A DNA stretch of 64,000 nucleotides. Origin: Onchidella celtica (Eukaryota > Mollusca > Gastropoda > Systellommatophora > Onchidiidae). The notes beneath the pieces are model-generated. The model worked only from the letters and a program-made list of their open reading frames with translations, did no database searches and was not told the DNA's origin. The stretch's first letter is position 1; each line of letters begins with the position of its first letter. Positions 19,417 through 30,340 of this stretch are shown one piece after another. The translations under genes were made by a program, and so were the position numbers. The DNA is taken from NCBI GenBank assembly GCA_963931925.1, contig OZ007575.1, positions 41,862,612 through 41,926,611 of the forward strand, in the 5' to 3' direction.

Positions 19417-19502
19417 GTGAGTCAGTTAAATACAACGTTGGCATCATCCCATTTTACTGATTTTAATAACTTCTTTGTACTGTGCATATCAAAATGTATG
19501 AA

Positions 19503-19919
19503 ACCAAAGATACTAGATCTAGATACAATGAAATGAGACACTGCCTTCTTCGTGCCTCTAAAACAAATCGTGCACGGAGTTTGCGAGCTGATCGGGGGCG
19601 GGGCCCATGGCGCTTTGAATGAAAAGAATGCTTGATATAATGGTAAAGTTATGATGCTGATTTTTTTTTCAGTGCTACTACGACTTTAAAAAAAAAAAAA
19701 GCTGGAGTTATAATTACAAAATAAGTGACTTCAGACAAGACCTACAGTCCTATAGCGACAGCTGAACAGTGTACAAAATTCAATATTTCCGCTATACTGG
19801 CTTTGTAAAATACGGCATTGTTCATGACTTCCGCGCATTCGCCTCTAAGTGGCGGTGCGAAATCTATGCACTCTTTAAAGGACTCACTGTCTCATCTTAT
19901 TGTCTCTAGCACCTTTGGT
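19503..19919 (-). mobile_element. Non-autonomous TIR element, family T1 copy 2
   Basis: A 417-bp copy of the element at 4627-5047 in the opposite orientation. Its ends are ACCAAAGATACTAGA and CACCTTTGGT, and internal shared blocks include GGGGCCCATGG. It lies only 86 bp after the candidate exon, so it would be intronic. There is no transposase. Confidence 0.65.
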
Positions 19920-20774
19920 AAAACCACAAAATGCAGATTTTTTTCTTTCCTTCTATCTTTGTATTTCTGTTCTTTTTCATCACGTATATCCAAAAATATC
20001 CTTCAAAACTGCAGAAAGCAATTTAATATAACAAAGACTCGTGTGCATCAAAATAAAAGCAGCAGTCCCTGACCTGTGATTATGTTTCATGACACTATCA
20101 ATTCTGTCAGTGGCAAGAGCAGTGCACTGTCATGTTGACAATACGACATTTTTAACTGTTCGGGGGTTCTCTCCCTCCGATGAGCCCCTGTGGTGTAGTT
20201 TGCCTATGAGTTTCAGTTCCAATTTTAAATTTTATTTTTAATCTATCAAGGAATTTTTACAATTATTTTTCAGTACTCTGGATACTGGAAAATCAACATC
20301 TTTCACCTTTCACCTTTCACCTAGTGTAGGCCTTGTCCATCCATCTAGTGCAGGATGTACCCCCTCCCCCCGCCCCCGGCAATGACTTCCATTTCCTTCC
20401 CTCATCCATGTTGTTCCCCCTCTCTTTTCGTCCTGTCAGCCTCTTCCTGGTCGTCCTCGTTTTCTTTTACCTGTCCGTGGTTGACATTCAGTACTGCGTT
20501 TTGTCCATCTGTTGACATTCATCCTTCCCACATGTCCGGCCCAATTCCACTATTGTTGAATCATGAATTTTACTATGTCCGTTAGCTTTGTTTGTTTGGA
20601 TATTTCAGCTTGGGGAATTTTATCTTGTAGTCTGATGTTACGCATTCTTCTTGCCATTGCCCTCTGGGTAGTTCTTTATTTGTCCGTAAGTTGTTTTGTA
20701 ATCGACCACGTTTGGCAACCACGGGTAATCGTTCGAATAATGCACAACATCTTAATTTGATTAATTAAAATAGG
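19920..20774. other. No gene recognised
   Basis: Short pyrimidine-rich ORFs at 20333-20760 have Ser/Phe/Leu-rich low-complexity composition and no domain. Nothing else is seen. Confidence 0.5.
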
Positions 20775-20893
20775 AGTGTGTGTGTGTGTGCGCGTGCGTG
20801 CTTGTGCATGTGTGTATTATGACTGTGTGCGTGCGTGCACGCCTGTGTGTATGTGTCTTTGCATCTATGCGTGCACGCATGTGTGCGCGTATA
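20775..20893. repeat. GT/CGTG-rich microsatellite
   Basis: Degenerate GT repeats with interspersed GCGTGC and CACGC units, followed directly by a short AAT-repeat run. Confidence 0.75.
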
Positions 20894-20897
20894 TAAT

Positions 20898-20966
20898 AAT
20901 AATAATAATAATGTATAGCATTTATATGGCGCATATCCATTTAAAATGCTCTATGCGCTTTACAGA
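20898..20966 (-). mobile_element. LINE 3'-UTR fragment
   Basis: An ATT/AAT trinucleotide tail sits next to TAGCATTTATATGGCG and ATGCGCTTTACAG. Read on the minus strand this is a CTGTAAAGCGC... 3' UTR ending in a trinucleotide tail. It is the same family as 22897-23040 and 27583-27935. Confidence 0.6.
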
Positions 20967-21278
20967 AACAACATGTCAACCACAGAGCAGAATGGAGCTG
21001 CCTGCGAAGCGCTCAACACACTGCACTGCTTCTTTCTCTCTCCCTGTCTCGCTCACTCTCTCTCTCTATCTCAGAGCAAATTGTAACGCAGCCTGTTAGG
21101 CGCAGTTCACAACTCACAACAGTTCGCACTCACAGCAGTTCACAACACACAACTCAAATAATATTTGAATATTTATTAATAACAATATATATTTAATAAT
21201 GAATAATAAATTTTGTTGCTGCTGGTGGGGAGGGGGGGGGGATGATATGGATAAATTTTAATCTACTAATTTCAATTT

Positions 21279-21475
21279 TCAATTTTGCCCGGGCAGCGGC
21301 CTTTCGGCCTGCTCTTTACGATTTCCAACTGCCAAGGTATCTTTAACGTGCGCAACGTGCACACGGGCCCTCCGAATTTTTTCGTCCTTATCCGAGAAGA
21401 CTAGGTACTCGATCCTACCCCCCATTAGGACCAGGGACTTGAAAATATGAGAAAAATCCAATTTCCAACATGTAT
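21279..21475 (-). mobile_element. SINE fragment (body only)
   Basis: The minus strand reads through the same body as the SINE at 17090-17705, with CATGTTGGAA, GGGTAGGATCGA, TCTTCTCGGATAAGGACGAA, GTGCACGTTGCGCACGTTAA and a final GCCGCTGCCCGGGCAAAATT. The tRNA-like head and the 3' domain are missing. Confidence 0.75.
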
Positions 21476-22574
21476 GTATATGTGTGGGTATGTATGTGCG
21501 GGTGTGTGTATTTTCTACCACAAGAATTGACCGTACCATTCAGAAGCGATAACGAGATCCCTAGCACACGCTGAACACACTACAGATGGCGAACAAACTG
21601 ATCCTCTCGCGAAATAACTTCTCTGACACAACGTGAAATGACAACTGCGTGAAAATGAAAGCAGGCACTTCTTCGGCTCTTTCCTCTCTATGTCAATTAG
21701 TGTTACAACCGTGTGTCTTCTTGACAATAACCGCGCGAATTGTTGGTGGGCGCTTCTAATAAGGTCTCCTTCTGTCCTATTATTCGGTTACATTCTGTCT
21801 ATCGTCTTGCTTAATGCTAGCACAATATGATCATTTTCGCGTCGACGTGCTCCCTCCAGATTCAAACCCAAAATCTTTGCAACATTTGCAGCCGTACGTA
21901 ACATTATCATAACAAAAGATTCTCTCAAGTTATAAACCAGACCTGGAAGGTAAACGAAGTGGACTTTTACCTTGCCTAAAATTGTCATCGTAGGTATGAA
22001 CTGTTCAAATATTGGGTACCAATGCCTGCAAAGTGAGTGACATATCTATATCACTGAACCTGCACTACATTTCCACGCTCGGATTCAATGGCTGCACGAG
22101 TTAAAAAACAGAAACAAAAAATGACTATTAAAAAGGTTGTATTTCGTCCAAGAACCTTCTAAGTAAAAGTCCATGACCAATTGCAACTTTTTAGAATCCT
22201 ATAGTTTTCTGTACACCAGATATTATTGTATTATATACTAAAGATTTCAATCCCTTGTTTTCTTTCTTTCTTTAATCTTTTCCTCCACTGTGGCTGGGGA
22301 GAACTGATGGACTTGAAAGATTATCAGGAAAAAATATCATCCTATTTTCTGTTTGTGTGTTTTTGTGTTATACATTGACAGAGACGACAATTTCATAGTT
22401 TTCGGGCTTTTTCTTTCGGCGTATCATTAAAGAAAAAAATATCATAGTATTAGCTTGGCTGTGTGTATTGATTTGGACAAAATGTTATACATACACACAC
22501 ACAAAAAAATAATAAAACCACCAAAAACTGTGGGGTCTTTTTCCTTTTGCGTTGGTTGTACCGTTTCTTACGCC
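21476..22574. other. No gene recognised
   Basis: No domain-bearing ORF. Short microsatellite-like stretches (TG and CA runs near 21480-21515 and 22490-22505) occur. Confidence 0.5.
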
Positions 22575-22772
22575 AGGGTAGCCACACAAAGGCCACACGA
22601 ATTCGGTCACCGAGCCACTAGGCGCTTTAGGTGAGAAGAATCGCACTATATAATTTCAACAAATGCACACAGAGCCCACCTAGATTCGGTCCGTTTATAT
22701 AGTGCAATTCTTCTCACCTAAAGCGCCTAGTGGCTCGGTGACCGAATTCGGTGGCCTTTGTGTGGCTACCCT
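22575..22772. mobile_element. Long palindromic (foldback) element
   Basis: Two arms of about 78 bp are nearly perfect inverted repeats. The left arm starts AGGGTAGCCACACAAAGGCC and includes GAATTCGGTCACCGAGCC and CTAGGCGCTTTAGGTGAGAA; the right arm is its complement. A loop of about 42 bp separates them. The transcript would form a hairpin of roughly 78 bp. No flanking duplication is obvious. It is probably a MITE. Confidence 0.8.
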
Positions 22773-22896
22773 TTGGCTTTGCCACATTGCAGCCTTTTTT
22801 CTTTGCCAAATTTTGACTACCTTGGTTTAGGAGAGACTACATCTTCCAAATGCCAACTTAGCAAGAGAAATAATTATTGATAGGAAAGAACAATAA

Positions 22897-23040
22897 TAAT
22901 AGTAATGATACATAAAATTTATCATAGCCCTTCATCCCATTAGCAAATAGGCTCTGGGCGCTTTACAACATTTGTATCGCGTAAATCACACACACAATAC
23001 ACAGGCATACTCAGGGAAAACAAAACCTTGATGAGCGTTC
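22897..23040 (-). mobile_element. LINE 3'-UTR fragment
   Basis: This shares with 27583-27730 the blocks CTTCATCCC, AGGCTCT, CTTTACAACATTT and AAATCACACACAC, in the same orientation. It is the 3' UTR of the LINE family whose coding end is kept at 27718-27927. Confidence 0.65.
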
Positions 23041-24151
23041 AGAGTGTAAAAAGATCCAACAATAATAATAACCTGCAAAGTAAGATTATACTGTATCCTT
23101 CCATCCTACCTTTACTTAATACCTTCGGGTCACCAAAAAAAGCAATAAACGTCACAGATTATGAAGTGCAAATCAATGTGAATTGAAGGTCAAAGGGCAC
23201 ACCCACCGATCACGAATGATGACAGGGATGAGCCGGTGTATTATTATCTTGACAGTCCTGGCTCCATTAATAACTGACCACCGGCCATCGTGCATGAGAC
23301 AAGGTTCAGCGGGCTATCCACTTAATCAAAGACAAGAGATTTAATGCATTTTTATTGTATCGAAGTTGCTACCATTTCTACCTGCCTAACTGCCGCTTCA
23401 TATTTTCTTAATTACATTATTCTTTTACTCATTTTGAAAGGAATTATCGATAAAAAAAAATTTCAGTATTGTTTCATTAGTTTGTTAAATTTACTAATGT
23501 TATTATTAATTCTGCCGAAGTGTTTTGTATGCGAAAACTCAATTTGCTAAAAAATTTTAATTAATTTATGATTAATTGGATATTTTTCATGTTGGTTATT
23601 CCTAACTTGTTTAACTTTATTGTTGTTGTGGTGGTGGTGGGTTGTTTTTTTTTTGGGGGGGGGGGGCGGGGGGAGCACATTTGAAGTTTGTCTCAAAGAA
23701 CTCTGCTTCAGTGCCGTAGGTTATTTATACGAGTAATTCATTAAGCCCTTAGGAAAAGGCAGAGGGCATTTTTTTTTTGTTGCACGACAAGTTTTCATAC
23801 ATCTCACAAAGACATGTCAATATTTTGCATGCCCTGAAAACGTTTGAAGGTAGGTGTTCAAGAGATTGATAGGCAGGAAAAGCCGCTGGCAGTGGACGAA
23901 AGTGTTAATGTCGTGATCAAGACAGATAGACACCTTTGCTCTTCCTGATCTTCACATCATTGTGACGTCTCTGTCGCAGCGGTTTCCGAGTTTTTTGTTT
24001 CTCCGACACCGTCCCTTAAAATCAAAATTGCCATAATCAATCATTTTTTATATCATGTTTTGTATTCAAAAGCCTAACCATTTCGTCCACCTGTTTTGAT
24101 TCGTAAACGTCTTTAATTGGCATTTGGACTTACAGTGTATTTCTAGTTCTC
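23041..24151. other. No gene recognised
   Basis: A/T-rich sequence with a G-run at about 23655-23675. There is no coding evidence. Confidence 0.5.
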
Positions 24152-24393
24152 GACCTTAGCTCTTGCTTGATCCAACTCCACTTTTTGGCGCAACTGAGAA
24201 ATTCGAAGAAACGTTCTGCTTTAGTGTTATGATGAGAAGTTAGAATAATTCGGAACTGTGAAACAGCTTGATAAATGCCATAAGGCATTTTAAACAATAA
24301 TTTATTGTCGAAGTGTGCATTTGTTATACATCTTTTGCGTAAGATCTCTAGTTTTTCAGAAAATAGAGATAAAACGAACAAGAACTAAAGTTG
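24152..24393 (+). mobile_element. MITE family M4, copy A
   Basis: This is one of four copies in the window, all in the same orientation (the others are at 26263, 36358 and 41552). The shared core runs TCCAACTCCACTTTTTGGCG, GAGAAATTCGA, GTGAAACAGCTTGATAA, GTGTGCATTTGTTATAC and TTTTTCAGAAAA. Ends are short inverted repeats of the form GACCTTAGCTCTTG and CAAGAACTAAAG. There is no ORF of interest. Confidence 0.75.
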
Positions 24394-26262
24394 TGACTGG
24401 TTTAATACCTCTTTGATGGATGAAAGGAAATTCTCCAGTCAGATGAGTCAACAGTGTTCATTCTCGTCTCATGTAATGTTACTCCCTCTACTGTCTGTTT
24501 TGCTTTCTCTCGTCTAAAAAAAAAAAAAAGCAGCTGCTGGAATACATTCTTGTACTGTCATGTTACGAGGATTGGCTGAATGATAAATGGCTGAAAAATC
24601 GGGTGAGAATTAAGGCAAGTTAACTATATGCCATTGTAATCGTAGGAATGTGATCGTGGATAAAAGCTCGATAATGTTATTCGTTCTACTGGCATAAAAG
24701 CCTTAATTCGGGAACCAAAGCCCGTACAATACGGGGAGGTTCCCCGGTCTTAACCCTATATACCTTATAATGTTTCACCCGTGATACACTGATATTGATC
24801 ACTCGGTTGCAGTTCCCACAACAACTCAGCGCGAGAAAAGTACGTTATTTTTTAGTATTTTCTACAATATACACATATCAACTGAATGGTCATGAAAAAC
24901 ACCTAATTATGTTCCTAAAAACCATATTCTCACGAAATCAGGATTCGGCCACAAGCAAAAATGGGGCGGAGCTTAGAGGGTTAAGGTGCTTCTATCAATT
25001 GCAACAGAAGAGAAACAAAAGACAGAACTTGTCACTTTCTGTGCCGTTGGTGAACAATGGCAGTGTGTAGCGCCCACTAATGTGGTAGCGACAGAACTGG
25101 TTCATACGGGTGCAATTAGAACAGGACATTTCGCGCTGTTGAGTCACAGCAGGAAGAGAAGGCTTGTAGCACACTGAAGTAATGATGAATCAGCTGGTAG
25201 TTCGGCGGCAATTGCTCATTCGATCATTGCACGATTAAAATGTCCAGGGGGTCACACTGTTCTTTCTACCCACCCAAGGTGTCTGCTCTGTTGGGCCCCC
25301 ACATATTTAAACAGCTTTGATGCATAACTAAATCTGTGACTTGCAACGAATGCACGTAAGAGTAAAGGTCAATGGATTTGATTTGAGTAGTACTGGCGAA
25401 AGTGGCGTACACATTGACATGTTCACAGCATCAAGGGCAGTAAGTCGTTTAAATGTTCGGTGAATAACGGTCTGGAATTACCTCCCGTGACAATAGACCA
25501 AAGTGCACTGAGGTTAACAAAAAACTGATAATTTTTTATATCTGCATATGTCTGACATTGGTCCGGTCTTTTCGGATGAAATGTTTGAATTATTTCACAA
25601 CTTCGGGCTCCTTACCACTGTGGGAATAAAATTCTACATTAACAACTATAGTAATTCGCTATAAGAAATTCACCATGACATAATAATTATTTAAATCTGT
25701 AGTGAATAGCTTGTAGGAATCAACACGTTTGAGGGAAGATGGGGACACAGAAGACCAAAATGAAAAAAAACCATGCTCAGCTATAAGTGAAAAAGTAAGG
25801 CAAACCTCTGTGACAGACTCTTACAGATTACCCCCCCCCCCCAAAAAACCTCATTCGCTAGAACAGGTGTACGGGTACCAGGTGCAGGCTTATTCATAGA
25901 GAAAGGACCTGATTAAGACCCTTAGGGGCCCTAAGCACTTAAAAGATTTTGGTGCCCCCGTATATTAATATGTAATTCAAAAAAAAAAAAAGAAAAAAAA
26001 ACATTAAAAATTTTTGAACGCCAGTCTTATATGCCAACAAAATACTTTAATTTTTTCATTTGTTGGACCATGGTTCAGCTGCGCCATTTGCATTTGTGCA
26101 CCGTATGGTCATGGTCAATCCGGCAATGAAAAGTTTCCGTGGCGCCCCCTCCCCACGCCTTTCCCTTGATGGCCTGTGCACGTGCACGTTTTGCTTATGG
26201 TTTTGGTTAATTCAGCCCTGCATAGAGACTAGAATAATTATGTGGACAAGATGACAGTTCGA
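24394..26262. other. No gene recognised
   Basis: Homopolymer runs occur (A-run near 24518, C-run near 25832, A-run near 25980). The stretch near 25908-25960 (GGGGCCCTAAGC) recalls the GGCCC-rich repeats at 37161 and 50330 but is too short to assign. Confidence 0.45.
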
Positions 26263-26519
26263 GGCCTTGTTGTTTATTCCGACTCCACTTTTTGCACAAC
26301 TGAGAAATTCGAGGTTGAACGTTTGCGGCATTATTTAAAATGATAAAAGATTAGAATAAATCGGAACTGTGAAACAGCTTGGTAAGTGCCACAATGCATT
26401 TTAAACAAGTGTCAGTGTGTGCATTCGTTATTCCTCTTCTAGATACTAAAAGATCCCCAGTTTTGGTTTGGGTTTTTTTTCTCCAGAAAATTGAGATAGA
26501 ACAAACAAGAACTAAGGCC
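26263..26519 (+). mobile_element. MITE family M4, copy B
   Basis: Same core as copy A with CGACTCCACTTTTTGCACAA, GAACGTTTGCGGC and GGAACTGTGAAACAGCTTGG. It ends GAACAAACAAGAACTAAGGCC, whose complement resembles the left end GGCCTTG. Confidence 0.75.
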
Positions 26520-27582
26520 AAGAAATTTGAAGGATAATGTTTGAGCAGGCAAGAAAATTCAATCATTTTGAAAGATTTGAATTTTTCTTTTAGGGAAGAA
26601 CACAGAGTGGTCCACGTTATTTCGTTAATGGACCATTCACAAAGTACGAATGCTTGATATTGCGATTTTTGACATGCCCTATCCTTCTCTCATGTACGTT
26701 TCCATGTGCTTAAAGTGTTTACACGACCCCCCCCCCCCATACACATACACACTGTATTGAAGGTATGGCCATTAAAATGTTGAATCTCCATGACAAGTTA
26801 TCCTAAAATTTTAACTGACTTATGAGCTATTTAACTTTCGCTGAATCCTTACAAACATGTGTGTGTGTGCACCCACAAAGTAATTTAATGATTTTTTTTT
26901 TCCCTCGCATCTTTTTTCTTAATAATCATTTCGTCACCACAACTGGAAAGCCGCATATGTTAAGAACCCCCACCTCCCACCTCCCCCTTTTTTTTGTCTC
27001 TATCATCTCTACGCCGCCCCCCCCCCTTCCCCCCTCCTTCCAAATCTCCCACACACCTACCCAGCCTCTAGCTTGCATAGTTTAAAGGCAGGCCTAGCCC
27101 TCAACGTTCAGCCTTTTGGCAAACACTGAAGAACAGATTTTTATTTTGGAAGCTCATATCCGTACAAGATGCGCTGCGGGTCCACGTCAGAAATAATTAT
27201 TTCATGGATCAGCAGGCATGATACCTTTTTCGCATGTGGGCGAAATCCACACACTATGTTAACAGCATCTCTCCTCCCGGAAGCTTTTTGGTCCAAAATC
27301 ACGACGTGTAAACATCAGTTCTACAGATGACCCGGGAAGTAGAGCAAACGGTAGATCCTGGAAACGAATATAGCCATTGTAAATCAGGTCATTAGTTTGT
27401 TGACAGATGCTTGAGGTTGAGGTAACCATCTCAGGCAGTGCTGGAGATTATAAAGTTGACAGGAGCAAAAAGGAAATACAATGGTAAACAACAACAACAA
27501 AAACAAAAAAAGAAAGCCATTTCAAAATATGAGCCATATTGGATAATTTATTGGTTTCCCTCGTCTTAGGAATAACAGACAA
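26520..27582. other. No gene recognised
   Basis: C-rich tracts at 26728-26740 and 27017-27035 and pyrimidine-rich DNA give low-complexity ORFs. No gene is supported. Confidence 0.5.
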
Positions 27583-27935
27583 TAATAATATAATACAAGG
27601 CGTTTATATAGCGCTTCATCCCGTTAACGACCAGGCTCTAAACACTTTACAACATTTATATCATATAAATCACACACACCATACACAGGCATGCTCCAAA
27701 ACGAAATAGATGGACATTCAGAAGGTAAAAAGATGACTTTTCAGCTGATGTTCAAAAGACATAAAATGTTCAGTCTCTCTCAAAGACAGAGGCAAAGAAT
27801 TCCAAATCTGAGGCCCTTGAAAAGAGAACGATTTTTCACCCGTGGTCGTAAGGGACATCGTAGGAATGTTAAACCTTATAGTGTCTGCAGATGATCTAAG
27901 ATGTCGTGATGGTACATAGATAGTCAAAAGATCAG
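27583..27935 (-). mobile_element. LINE 3' end: C-terminal coding remnant plus 3' UTR
   Basis: On the minus strand, 27927-27718 encodes a remnant ending with GPQIWNSLPLSLRETEHF and a LKSHLF end. This is the typical C-terminal tail of Jockey/CR1-type LINE proteins. It is followed by a 3' UTR (GGCTTGGTCG-like, AGCGCTATATAAACGCC) that ends in an ATT-repeat tail. The rest of the element is missing, so this is a 5'-truncated insertion. Confidence 0.75.
27718..27927 (-). pseudogene. LINE ORF2 C-terminal fragment
   Basis: About 69 codons containing RSSADT, TTTGEKSFSFQGPQIWNSLP and a final SHLFTF. In CR1/Jockey-type LINE proteins this sequence follows the reverse transcriptase domain. No RT motifs remain upstream. 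It is a dead fragment of the 27583-27935 insertion. Confidence 0.75.
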
Positions 27936-30104
27936 TTGGTGCTTATTTGTACTTACATTTGTGACACGGGGAAGCCAGCTTATAAATTATTCGTTTTTCT
28001 ACCGGTAGCCAGTGCAAGCTCTGCAATGGAGGTGATTGTAACAGGGTGACAGATTGGCAAGGTGTAACTAGCGTGGGAAGATAGTTGACGGCGGGGAGAC
28101 AGAGTTATTGTAGGCCAGAGGGGGAAAGTAAGGGATGCAACGGAAAGCGCGTTGACACCCGAAAAGGGTAGTGTTTACTTGACCGCCGTACTTGACGATC
28201 AGATCACCTGGGAATTGCTTGGGGGGTAGAGATGCTTCAATAGTATTTGACGTGGAGTCGACGGGGGTGGCTATTAGGATAACTAATGTACACTCGGTGA
28301 GCGTCTTGGGACGCTACCTGACTGGGTATAAATCCCCGAACGCTCCTTCCAACTTCAGACCGCTGAGAGCACTCACCAGCTTCGTGCCGAAGAGGAGACC
28401 ACAACTGCAACTGTAACTTCGTACTAGCCTTGTGAGTGGGGAGGGTCAGGGAACCCGCAATCATCCTTTGTCAGAGCGTGGTATCTTTGGTATCTTGTCG
28501 GCATTTGAGCTGTTGCTGAGTGGTAAGTTAATTGTACGATGTATGTGTATTTTACTTAATGTTCATAATAGTAGAACCTAAATCTAGTGGGTTTACTTTG
28601 GTATAACTACTGCCTCTGAGAGAGTCACGGAAACGCCGTTACATATGTGTTACGAAACCTTATAGGATGGGGCCTGTTAGAGAGAGCGTTATTCCTCGTG
28701 GGGAACGTGTAAATATCATTAAAACTGTATTGATCGTTTATTCTATTGCCTATATGGGAGCCTATGGAGTATGGGAGCTGCAGCCTGACTTATAACAGTG
28801 TCAGCGGTTTAAAGTATTAATGATGAATATCCGTCATGGAGTAAGTATGGAAGTCATGCCTTCCAGCAGTAGATTAGGAAGTTTCGATTGTTTTTCTACA
28901 GAGGAGGAAGAACAACACCTTCTTGGCTTCTCAACTTCTTGTACTTTGATTAACGACATCGTGGCTTCTTGGCTTCCCGACCTATTGGTACCTGCCGATA
29001 CCTGTTGATCTAACTGCGCAGTCAAGCCAGAGTAGAGAGGAAGAACCAGCTCCCAGATAGCGCCATACACCCCTAAAGGAGAGGTTTCCTTATGCTAAAT
29101 GTACCCATGTGTTTTATAAAATGTGCTAGAAATTGAATATTACGAAGCCTTTTAATTATCATGTACTGATTTGCATTGATTTCATTCCATCGAAATTCAC
29201 GTGAAATTGTATGACCTATGTTCCTATTATTATTGAATGAATTAATAATTATTGTATAGATAAGCAATACAGATATCGTTTGTTATAACTTATAGAAGAG
29301 AGATAGCGTGTTTGTGCCGTGCCTATCACGGCTGGTGTCAGAAGAAAGTTAGTGAGAGGAAGAGTGAGAGAAAGTGGAAACATCACAGTGATGCATGATG
29401 TTTTTCTTCTCCCCAACATACACTAGGACCTACACTTTCTGCCAGGTTTCTACCACTGTATTTCTTGCCACGTTTTCTGTACGAGTAGAGGCTTTCTCTT
29501 ACAAATTAATCTTACCAGCGGGATGTTAGTGTCTTCTGAGCCTGTATTAACTTCTTCTTCTAAAGAACGTATTGAATGAGTTTCAGTACCACCCATTAGC
29601 AATCACGTCCTAGATCTATTTTAGAAAGAAGTAGTAGTACACAGTACAAGTAGGCCTACAGTGTTAACGGGGAGCGGACTTGCGTATAAGCGCGGGAAAA
29701 TGATCATTTTCGTTCAAGCCGTCTTGACAAGAGTGTGTGACGTCATGTACTGGTGTGCTCCAACTCACCCGTGTTCTTGCCACGCCTCTCTGTCAACTTG
29801 CCACCAGTCTAAACAGTTCCTCTAATAATTTAATATTTGCCATTTCCCTCAAGGCGCCACGGTACAGCTTGGCTTAATAATGCTGTCTAATTCGGGCCTT
29901 TTTTATTATCATCATTGGACCCTTCTCCTTTTCTCCCTCTTGTCTTTTGTCACCAATTTGCTGTTGCCATCGTTTAGCTGTTTTGCCATCCCATATTTAC
30001 ACCTGGCAAAATATGAAGCCGTCGAAACTATGTGCAGAATTTTAGTTGCAAAACGTAAATACGTTGACATCAAAAGCCGACGAAGGAATGCTAATTGTTC
30101 TGTT
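27936..30104. other. No gene recognised; promoter-like site inside
   Basis: A TATA-type core promoter candidate lies at 28327. A TGTCAGCGG motif near 28799 and TGGTGTCAGAAG near 29334 resemble retrotransposon primer sites, but no LTR could be bounded. No gag or pol reading frame is present. Confidence 0.4.
28327..28359 (+). promoter_or_regulatory. Candidate core promoter (TATA plus initiator)
   Basis: TATAAAT at 28327-28333 is followed 30 bp later by TTCAGACC, an initiator-like TCA. The surrounding sequence lacks a gene and may be a decayed LTR. Function is inferred from spacing only. Confidence 0.35.
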
Positions 30105-30340
30105 TTCCTTCTTCTTCTTCTTCTTCTTTTATAGTTGGTTCGTCTATAAGACGATTCCCCAACTGCACTATAGTATATGCGACTGAACGTCGCTCCTCTG
30201 AGGCTAAAAGCAGGGTAAAACCTTACATAGATGTTAAGACCATTTAAAAATATATTAGTTGTATAAAGTCTTTTGTATATATAACTCTGGTATAAATATC
30301 TCTTGGTTTCCAGATTGTGCACAGAAATACAACCCGCACT

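Noticed and set aside
29330..29350. TGGTGTCAGAAG, identical to the start of a tRNA-Leu primer site
   Set aside because: No LTR end directly before it and no gag after it; could be a relic or chance.
29912..30322. 136-codon minus-strand ORF downstream of the LINE
   Set aside because: It lies in the LINE 3' UTR and GAA tail and runs into flanking DNA; low-complexity Arg tract.
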